Below are positions 7,547-13,654 of a stretch of DNA of 15,907 nt, one piece after another. The translations under genes were made by a program, and so were the position numbers. Under the pieces are notes generated by a model. That model saw only the letters and a program-made list of their open reading frames with translations, searched no databases and had not been told where the DNA came from. Source of the stretch: Rikenellaceae bacterium (GTDB taxonomy: Bacteria > Bacteroidota > Bacteroidia > Bacteroidales > UBA932); contig CAAGFN010000229.1 of NCBI GenBank assembly GCA_900769145.1, forward strand, positions 1 through 15,907. The letters run 5' to 3'. How positions within the stretch are numbered: position 1 is the first letter of the stretch; every line of letters starts with the position of its first letter.

Positions 7547-8935
7547 ATGAAGAATATTCTCAGACTTACAGCATTGTCAATGCTTCTTGCCTTGTCGTGG
7601 AACGCCGCCGCCCAGAAATATCAGGGAGGACTCGTGGACAAGACCATTGCCGTTGTCGGCAATGAGATGATCTCCCTCTCCCAGCTCGAAGGCGAGATTA
7701 TGTCAATGAGAATCTACGGCAACTATTTCTCTGACAAGAATGTAAGATGCGAACATCTCGAGCAGATGCTTGAGTCCAAACTCTTCCTCATGCAGGCGAG
7801 GGTCGATTCCCTCACTGTCAATCAGGAGATGGTGTCAAGCCAGCTGGACCAGCACCTGGACAAGGTCAAGACCCAGCTCGGTGGTGACGAGGCCGTGGAG
7901 GATTATTTCGGCAAGCCTCTCTACAAGCTTCGTCAGGAGTGGCAGCAGCAGTTTGAGGATATGTCGCTTACCCAGCAGATGCAGCAGGAAATCGCCGGCA
8001 AGGTGCCTGACCTCACCCCGCACGACGTACGGCTCTATCTTGCTGAAACTGACCCGGATGACCTTCCGTTGGTCCCGGTGAAGTACCAGCTCAGCCAGAT
8101 TTGCGTATATCCTGACAGGGAGGCAGCAGCCATTCTCGTCAAGGAAAAGCTTCTCAATATTAGAGAGAGAATCATCAATGGCGAGAAATTCTCGACACTC
8201 GCCAGGATTTATTCGGAGGACCCGGGCAGCGCAAGGAAGGGCGGAGAGCTCGGAATGGCCTCAAAATCAATCTTCTGGCCTGCATTCTCGGATGCCGCAA
8301 TGTCACTGAAGCCCGGTGTGATTTCCCAGATAGTGGAGACCCCGGACGGATTCCACCTTATCGAAGTGCTTGATAAGAAGGGAGATATGTTCAATGCCAG
8401 GCACATCCTCATCAAGCCTTCATACACTGACGAGGACCGCAGGAAGGCATTCAACAAGCTTGATTCCCTCAAGACTGAGATTCTCAACGGTGCGGTAACA
8501 TTTACTTTTGCGGCCAAGTTCTATTCAGAGGACCTGCCAACCCGTACCAACGGCGGCCAGATGGCTGACCCGAATACCGGTTCCTCATATTTCGAGATTG
8601 ACCAGCTCAAGCCTCAGGACTATGCTGCCATAAGAGGTCTCAAGGAGGGTGAAATTTCCGACCCTGTAGAGTCTGTGGACAATGAGGGCCGCGGAAATAC
8701 TGTTTACAAGATTATCAAGGTGGACAAGATTATCCCGTCCCATATCGCTTCATTTGACAATGACTACAGCGAGCTCCTCAATGAGGCCACGATGAAAAAG
8801 CAGAATGCCGCCATTGACGAATTTCTGGACAGCAAGCTCAAGACCACCTACATTGTCATTGACCCGCTGTTCAAGGATTGCGAATTCTCGCGGGAGGGCT
8901 GGAACAAGATTGCCCGTACCGGAGTTGCCGAATAG
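7547..8935 (+). CDS. SurA-like periplasmic peptidyl-prolyl isomerase/chaperone with two parvulin domains
   Basis: A 462-aa exported chaperone resembling SurA, which escorts unfolded outer-membrane proteins through the periplasm. A signal peptide covers residues 1-22 (cleavage probably after WNAAA). The SurA N-domain follows (GGLVDKTIAVVGNEMISLSQLEGEI, starting near residue 27). The first parvulin domain (~178-277) has YQLSQI in place of the usual HIL block but retains SEDPGSARKGGELGM. The second (~283-393) is more canonical: ARHILIK, FYSEDL and TNGGQMAD. Length is near the ~430-460 aa of SurA-type proteins. The ATG at 7547 is preferred over a TTG at 7535 that would overlap the lipoprotein stop, because it opens directly on a Lys-containing signal peptide. 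It lies 8 nt after the lipoprotein gene and 3 nt before the OstA-like gene, placing all three in one envelope operon. Confidence 0.88.
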   Translation: MKNILRLTALSMLLALSWNAAAQKYQGGLVDKTIAVVGNEMISLSQLEGEIMSMRIYGNYFSDKNVRCEHLEQMLESKLFLMQARVDSLTVNQEMVSSQLDQHLDKVKTQLGGDEAVEDYFGKPLYKLRQEWQQQFEDMSLTQQMQQEIAGKVPDLTPHDVRLYLAETDPDDLPLVPVKYQLSQICVYPDREAAAILVKEKLLNIRERIINGEKFSTLARIYSEDPGSARKGGELGMASKSIFWPAFSDAAMSLKPGVISQIVETPDGFHLIEVLDKKGDMFNARHILIKPSYTDEDRRKAFNKLDSLKTEILNGAVTFTFAAKFYSEDLPTRTNGGQMADPNTGSSYFEIDQLKPQDYAAIRGLKEGEISDPVESVDNEGRGNTVYKIIKVDKIIPSHIASFDNDYSELLNEATMKKQNAAIDEFLDSKLKTTYIVIDPLFKDCEFSREGWNKIARTGVAE

Positions 8936-8938
8936 CCT

Positions 8939-11686
8939 ATGTCCCTGAGACGATTCCTTCTTACCTCATTCATTGCGCTTGCCGCAGCATTCTCTCTGGC
9001 CGCCCAGGAAAACGGCAGCCAGAAGGATTCGCTCGTGCGCCTTCTGAGCGCCAAGTCAATGCAGCTGATTGAGGAGAACGGAGTCAACTACAGGAAGGTG
9101 ACCGGCCCTGCAAAGTTCCTGCACAATGATACATATCTCCTCTGCGATACGGCATTGTGGAACGTCAAGACCAATGAAATCTTCGCCATTGACCACGTCA
9201 AGATTCTTCAGGACCAGACAGTCCTCACCAGCGACCGCCTGACCTATTACGTGGACAGGGATCTGGCGCAGTTCAGGGGTGCCCTGGTCCAGCTCGAGGA
9301 CAAGGACCGCAATATTCTCAGGACTGAAAACCTTGACTACAATACCAGGGACAGTGTCGCCATTTTCTTCGGCGGCGGCTCAATGAAGGACAAGGATGGC
9401 CAGATAATAGAAAGTATATCAGGAACTTACGATTCCAAGGCCAAGGAATTCACCTTCACCGACGACGTGAATATGTTCACGGATTCCATATTCGTGAAGA
9501 CAACGCGGCTGATTTATGATGCCGGACGGAACATTGCGCATTTCGGTTTCGGAACCAATGCCTGGAAGGATGAAAATATGCTTTCTTCCGATGCGGGGTG
9601 GTATGACCGCAATACGGAAACCTTCCTTTTCAACCGGGATGTGCACGGCATGAACGATGTCCAGGAAGGCTGGGCAGATTCTCTTTTCTTCTACAGGAAT
9701 ACCGGAAATATTGAACTTCTCGGCAATGCCCAGGTGACTGATACCACAAGGGATGTTTCCGCCGTGGCCGGAAGAATCCATTATGCTGATTCCCTTGCCA
9801 GGATTCTTATGACCAGGGAGCCGGCCGTCATTGGCCTGGTGGATTCCGGGGAAGGGGTGAAGGACACAGTATATTTCGGCGCCGACTCCATCATCAGCAG
9901 GAGCGTGATGGCATTCCAGGTGGATTCAATGGAAAATGTCAATGCCAAGGCAAGGCTTGAGGGCCTGGAAGTCGATGCTGTCCGCTCTTACAGGCAGAAG
10001 GCTGCCAAGGCTGCTGCGGAGGCTGCCGCCAAGGCTGCGGAGGAGGATCCTAACAGGCCGCATCCTGGAAAAGCCGGTCAGGGCAAGTCAGGTGGCATGC
10101 TTGGCGGAGCGGTTCCTGATTCGGAGGAAGATTCCGGCGAGGCTTCCGGGGGGCTTTCTCCAGAAGCGTTGAAAGTTCCGGAAAGTGTACCGTCGGATAC
10201 ATTGTCAGTGCCTTCCGACTCATTGAAGATTGCGGCCGATTCTCTTCAATCGGGCCTGGATTCCCTGGCCGTGGCTTCCCTTTCTCTTGCCGCCGATTCC
10301 CTGTCTCTTGCCGCCGATTCCCTCGCCGTGCAGATTGACACTGTCGTGCGGGATTCCACCAAATATAATTTTGTTACGGCTGTAGGCAATGTTAAACTCT
10401 TCAAGTCGGATATCCAGATTGCCTGCGACTCGCTTGAGTATTGCGACCTCGACTCGCTGGTGAGACTTTACCGTTCGCCGCTTATCTGGAATGAAACCAA
10501 CCGCCAGTATGCTGCCGACAGCGTATATGCCGTATTGAGAAATTCATCATTGGAGAAGGCCAGCCTGATGTCCAATGCCTTCATCATTGTCCAGGAGGAT
10601 TCTCTATGCTTCGACCAGATCAAGTCCACGGAGATGGTGGCCTATTTTGACAGCACCGGCGTTCTCAGCCGTTTTGATGCCCTGGGTGATGCCAGCGCCA
10701 TATTCTATCTCCAGGAGGACAGTGTATATGCGACTGTGAACAAGAGCTCAGCCAAGATGCTTCACGCTACTTTTGTGGAGGGTAATCTGGACCGGGTCTA
10801 TTATTTTGAGGACACCAAGAACGATGCCTATCCTCTGGCACAGATGAAAAAGGAGGAGAGGGTCCTGAAGGGATTCAACTGGCAGCCGGACAAGAGGCCA
10901 CGCGGCAAGTTTGACATTACTCCATACTCTCTGAGACCGTCCGAGAGGAGCCTGTATTCATCCAGGCCGAGGACAACATTCAAGTTTACGGACCGTTTCT
11001 TCCCGGGTTATATGCAGAATGTTTACCGGGAGATAAGGGAGGCCAAACTGCTTCGGGAGATGGAAAAGGCCGAGAGGGAAAAGGCGGAGAAGGAAAAGAG
11101 AGCCGCTGAATCCCCGTCGGACAGTCTCGTCAATGTCACTGACTCATTGGCTCTGGACTCATTGAAGGTTGAGGGCGATTCTCATGGCGTCGCCGGAGAC
11201 TCTCTTGCCACTGTTTCAGATTCCTTGAATGCGGGCGGGACCAGGGTGAAGGATTCACTTCTTGTGGCGGCGGATTCGGTTGCCGCTCCAAAACCGGTTG
11301 ACCCTGCTGCAGTCAAGGCTGCCGAAAAAGCTGCTGCCAAGGCCGCAAAGGCGGCTGCGAAGGCGGCGAAAATTGCCGAAAGGGAGGCCAAGTGGGCAAG
11401 GCTCGACAGCCTGGACCAGACCAAGGATTCCCTGAAGGCGGCGAAGAAGGCGGCCAAGCTCAGGGAGAAGAAGCGCAAGGCTCTCATTGACATGTACAAA
11501 CAGGAGCAGAAGGACAATGCCAAGCTGGAGCGCTACAAGGAAATATATATGAAGAAAAAATCCCGCTCCGAAGAGCGGGACGCTAACAGGAAGCCTTCCA
11601 GGAAGGACGTTGTCCGGGTTCCTGAAACCACTGGAAGTTCAGAACCTCAAGAGGGTTCCGGTCTTGAGCAGGCTTCCGTGGAGTAA
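8939..11686 (+). CDS. OstA-like (LptA/LptD N-domain related) periplasmic protein with long low-complexity inserts
   Basis: A 915-aa exported protein built from OstA/LptA-type beta-jellyroll repeats, which in LptA and LptD bind LPS in transit to the outer membrane. A signal peptide covers residues 1-22 (cleavage near LAAQ). OstA-type repeats occupy ~35-345, with typical 'D.a.y...' strands such as LTSDRLTYYVDRDLAQFRG and EIFAIDHVKILQD. A disordered insertion (~352-470) is Ala/Lys/Glu-rich, then has repeated DSL. OstA-like sequence resumes ~476-625 (FVTAVGNVKLFKSDIQIACD). The tail (~700-880) is again DSL- then Ala/Lys-rich with a probable coiled coil, and ends in a charged stretch. I see no beta-barrel LptD C-domain. 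It seems much longer than the structured part needs, because of the two low-complexity segments. The 3' coding end contains an antisense terminator (11551-11580). Confidence 0.82.
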   Translation: MSLRRFLLTSFIALAAAFSLAAQENGSQKDSLVRLLSAKSMQLIEENGVNYRKVTGPAKFLHNDTYLLCDTALWNVKTNEIFAIDHVKILQDQTVLTSDRLTYYVDRDLAQFRGALVQLEDKDRNILRTENLDYNTRDSVAIFFGGGSMKDKDGQIIESISGTYDSKAKEFTFTDDVNMFTDSIFVKTTRLIYDAGRNIAHFGFGTNAWKDENMLSSDAGWYDRNTETFLFNRDVHGMNDVQEGWADSLFFYRNTGNIELLGNAQVTDTTRDVSAVAGRIHYADSLARILMTREPAVIGLVDSGEGVKDTVYFGADSIISRSVMAFQVDSMENVNAKARLEGLEVDAVRSYRQKAAKAAAEAAAKAAEEDPNRPHPGKAGQGKSGGMLGGAVPDSEEDSGEASGGLSPEALKVPESVPSDTLSVPSDSLKIAADSLQSGLDSLAVASLSLAADSLSLAADSLAVQIDTVVRDSTKYNFVTAVGNVKLFKSDIQIACDSLEYCDLDSLVRLYRSPLIWNETNRQYAADSVYAVLRNSSLEKASLMSNAFIIVQEDSLCFDQIKSTEMVAYFDSTGVLSRFDALGDASAIFYLQEDSVYATVNKSSAKMLHATFVEGNLDRVYYFEDTKNDAYPLAQMKKEERVLKGFNWQPDKRPRGKFDITPYSLRPSERSLYSSRPRTTFKFTDRFFPGYMQNVYREIREAKLLREMEKAEREKAEKEKRAAESPSDSLVNVTDSLALDSLKVEGDSHGVAGDSLATVSDSLNAGGTRVKDSLLVAADSVAAPKPVDPAAVKAAEKAAAKAAKAAAKAAKIAEREAKWARLDSLDQTKDSLKAAKKAAKLREKKRKALIDMYKQEQKDNAKLERYKEIYMKKKSRSEERDANRKPSRKDVVRVPETTGSSEPQEGSGLEQASVE
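10283..10323 (+). repeat. in-frame 21-nt tandem duplication inside the OstA-like gene
   Basis: TCTCTTGCCGCCGATTCCCT occurs at 10283-10302 and again exactly at 10304-10323, a 21-nt period encoding two copies of SLAADSL. It is the clearest DNA-level repeat in the DSL-rich insertion and suggests recent expansion by slippage. Confidence 0.9.
11551..11580 (-). terminator. strong intrinsic terminator on the minus strand, within the OstA-like coding region
   Basis: On the minus strand TCCCGCTC-TTCG-GAGCGGGA forms a perfect 8-bp stem closed by a C(UUCG)G tetraloop, followed directly by six T residues. This is a textbook rho-independent terminator. It lies about 120 nt past the stop of the convergent PepSY-like gene and so probably ends that transcript. 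On the plus strand it is simply codons for KKKSRSEERD of the OstA-like protein and lacks a downstream U-tract, so it should act in one direction only. Confidence 0.85.
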
Positions 11687-11700
11687 TTATCTTACATGTC

Positions 11701-12252
11701 TCACTGCTTCCAAACTTCAGGATGACCTCCTCTTGACCCCGGAGCGCCTTCTCTCATCCGCTGGCCCTCTCCCGGTTTCATGCCCGGTCTGCCGTGACCG
11801 CCTCTCTCCGGCATCTGGATGATTTTGCCGTTCGGAGAAATCCTGACTGTCTTGTCCTGTTCCCCTTCCTTCTCTACTTCTACAACGTAATGCTTGTAGC
11901 CGCGGGCATCAGTTACCATTTCGTAATCTTCCGTCTTCCAGCCCGGATAGGTATCCTTGACAGCCTTCTTGACCTCTGCCGGGACATCCTTTGCAGAGAC
12001 ATCTTCCTTGCTTCTCATCCAAGTGCCGTCGGCATTGAACCAGGCCTCGACATCTTTTCCGTCAATTTTGAACTCGGCTACATATACGTCCCTTTTCAGC
12101 TCCCACTCTGTCCTCTGGGCGTTAGGGTACATCTTCTGGAATGCTTTCTCCACCTTTTTCGGGGCCTGTGGAATATCATCGTCCATTATCGGCCCTGCGT
12201 AAGCGGCAGCGCATATTGACAATGCCGCAATGCTGATAATAATACTTTTCAT
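11701..12252 (-). CDS. secreted PepSY-like domain protein
   Basis: A 183-aa exported protein of the PepSY-like (PF11396-type) group common in Bacteroidetes periplasms, whose role is not established. A signal peptide covers residues 1-19 (cleavage near AAAYA). Two similar units follow. Unit 1 is ~29-88 (APKKVEKAFQKMYPNAQRTEWE...AWFNADGTWMRSKED); unit 2 is ~89-148 (DVPAEVKKAVKDTYPGWKTEDYE...VRISPNGKIIQ). Each has an amphipathic helix ending in a (Y/T)YP turn and then beta strands with a DG/NG turn. The tail, residues 149-183, is rich in Gly, Arg and Pro and looks disordered. The ATG at 12252 opens directly on the signal peptide. It is convergent with the OstA-like gene, with a 14-nt gap between stops, and its terminator lies inside that gene. 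A hairpin separates it from pepT upstream. Confidence 0.83.
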   Translation of the reverse strand: MKSIIISIAALSICAAAYAGPIMDDDIPQAPKKVEKAFQKMYPNAQRTEWELKRDVYVAEFKIDGKDVEAWFNADGTWMRSKEDVSAKDVPAEVKKAVKDTYPGWKTEDYEMVTDARGYKHYVVEVEKEGEQDKTVRISPNGKIIQMPERGGHGRPGMKPGEGQRMREGAPGSRGGHPEVWKQ

Positions 12253-12274
12253 AATTTGTAATATTTAAAAATAT

Positions 12275-12305
12275 CCGGGCCTGATACTGCAAATATCAGA
12301 CCCGG
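12275..12305 (-). terminator. 12-bp hairpin between pepT and the PepSY-like gene; likely terminator or attenuator
   Basis: On the minus strand CCGGGTCTGATA pairs with TATCAGGCCCGG (11 Watson-Crick pairs and one G-U) around a 7-nt loop TTTGCAG. ATATTTTTAAATATT follows, giving a moderately U-rich tail. It fits a terminator for the OPT-pepT transcript, 23 nt before the PepSY-like start. The loop region also contains GATATTTG, one mismatch from the -7 consensus TAnnTTTG, so part of the hairpin may serve as promoter for the downstream gene; that part is speculative because no -33 box is seen. Confidence 0.65.
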
Positions 12306-12314
12306 AAATGCTTT

Positions 12315-12429
12315 CTCTGTCATCTCGACCGAAGCCGCCTCTGTCATCTCGACCGAGCGAAGAGAGTGGAGAGATCTTATTCAATAGATATCTCGACTGC
12401 GCACTGCGTACTTCGCTCGATATGACAGG
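12315..12429. repeat. REP-like palindromic intergenic element with duplicated 5' end
   Basis: CTCTGTCATCTCGACCGA occurs at 12315-12332 and again at 12339-12356 (24-nt period). The second copy starts an imperfect palindrome: CTGTCATCTCGACCGAGCGAAG-type sequence at 12341-12362 is mirrored by CTTCGCTCGATATGACAG at 12411-12428, and the inner arms GAGAGATCT and AGATATCTC pair with one mismatch. The element begins 10 nt beyond the hairpin and ends 3 nt from the pepT stop codon, so it would lie in the pepT 3' UTR. The form (tgtcatctcgac...gtcgagatgaca, ~90 nt) is like REP/BIME repeats dispersed in many Bacteroidetes genomes; copy number cannot be judged from one window. Confidence 0.7.
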
Positions 12430-12432
12430 ATG

Positions 12433-13653
12433 CTATTCCGCAAAGAGACCTATAATGTTAAGAACCACCTTGGATGCCTTCTCAATGCTCTCCAGCGGGG
12501 CGAACTCCATTTTTCCGTGGAAATTCAGGCCGCCTGCGAAAATGTTCGGGCAAGGCAGGCCCTTGAATGAAAGATTAGCTCCGTCGGTTCCGCCGCGAAT
12601 TGGCTGGATGCGGGCCTCAATGCCTTCCATCTCCATTGCCTTGACCGCTTTCTCGACAATGAAATAGTAAGGCTCGACCTGCTGCCTCATGTTGTAATAC
12701 TGGTCCTTGACCTCCAGAGTCACAGTTCCTTCTCCATATTTCTCATTGATGAAGGCGGCGCATTTCCTGATGACTTCCTTCTTTTCCTCGAACTTGGCCC
12801 TGTCGTGGTCCCTGATGATGTAGCCGAAGTCGGCCTCCTCCACGCTTCCCTTGAAACTGATGATGTGGAAGAATCCCTCATAGCCTTCGGTGAATTCAGG
12901 CCTCTGCTGCACCGGAAGCAGGCCGTTTAGCTCCATTCCGATGAGAATGGCATTCTTCATCTTGCCTTTGGCATAGCCAGGATGCACATTCCGGCCCTGG
13001 ACATGAACCTTGGCCGAAGCAGCATTGAAGTTTTCGAATTCCAGTTCGCCGACTTCTCCGCCGTCCATCGTGTAGGCATAGTCGGCGCCGAATCTCTTCA
13101 CGTCGAACTTCACTACACCGCGCCCGATTTCCTCGTCCGGGGTGAAGCCGATTTTGATTTCCCCGTGCTTGAACTCAGGATGCTCCACCATGTACTGGAC
13201 TGCGTTCATAATCTCGGCTACACCAGCCTTGTCGTCGGCTCCGAGCAATGTCGTGCCGTCTGTGGTGATGATGGTTTCCCCCTTGTGTGCAAGCAGTTCC
13301 GGGAATTCGGCCGGCTTCAGGGATAGTCCCGGCACGCCCTTAAGGGCAATGTCACCGCCGTCATAATTCTCAATGATCTGGGGCCGTACATTGGCTCCGG
13401 ATGCGTCCGGAGAGGTATCCACGTGGGCAATGAAACCCACGGCGGGCACCTTCTTGTCAATGTTGGACGGCAATGTTGCCATCACATAGCCGTATTCGTC
13501 CAGCGTGGCCTCCACGCCCATGGCGGTCAACTCGTCACGCAGCATCCTGAGCAGGTCCAGCTGCTTCGCAGAGCTGGGTTGCGACTCGGAATTCTCATCT
13601 GACTGCGTATCGACTGAGACGTATCTCAGGAATCTGTCAAGTATCTTTTCCAT
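12433..13653 (-). CDS. pepT: peptidase T (tripeptide aminopeptidase, M20B)
   Basis: A 406-aa cytoplasmic dizinc aminopeptidase that removes the N-terminal residue from tripeptides. All metal ligands and catalytic residues of the M20B family are present: His77 and Asp79 (IAHVDTSPD), Asp140 (LLGADDKAG), the Glu174-Glu175 pair (TPDEEIGRG, Glu174 as general base), Asp197 (YTMDGGEVG) and His379 (GGLNFHGKMEF). The dimerisation/lid domain lies between ~208 and 320 (NVHPGYAKGKMKNAI). Substrate-binding IRGGTDGANLSF is also clear. Length matches the usual ~405-410 aa. The ATG at 13653 gives the family N-terminus (ILDRFLRYVSVDTQS). It starts 1 nt after the stop of the oligopeptide transporter gene, so uptake and cytoplasmic cleavage of peptides appear co-transcribed. 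A REP-like palindrome begins 3 nt after its stop. Confidence 0.96.
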   Translation of the reverse strand: MEKILDRFLRYVSVDTQSDENSESQPSSAKQLDLLRMLRDELTAMGVEATLDEYGYVMATLPSNIDKKVPAVGFIAHVDTSPDASGANVRPQIIENYDGGDIALKGVPGLSLKPAEFPELLAHKGETIITTDGTTLLGADDKAGVAEIMNAVQYMVEHPEFKHGEIKIGFTPDEEIGRGVVKFDVKRFGADYAYTMDGGEVGELEFENFNAASAKVHVQGRNVHPGYAKGKMKNAILIGMELNGLLPVQQRPEFTEGYEGFFHIISFKGSVEEADFGYIIRDHDRAKFEEKKEVIRKCAAFINEKYGEGTVTLEVKDQYYNMRQQVEPYYFIVEKAVKAMEMEGIEARIQPIRGGTDGANLSFKGLPCPNIFAGGLNFHGKMEFAPLESIEKASKVVLNIIGLFAE

Positions 13654-13654
13654 A

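Noticed and set aside
11794..12219. 141-aa open frame on plus, antisense to the PepSY-like gene
   Set aside because: The minus-strand frame has a signal peptide and two recognisable domain units; the plus frame has none.
12315..12356. Short direct repeats as a possible CRISPR fragment
   Set aside because: Only two 18-nt copies with a 6-nt gap, too short for spacers, and the second copy belongs to a palindrome; no cas genes are present.
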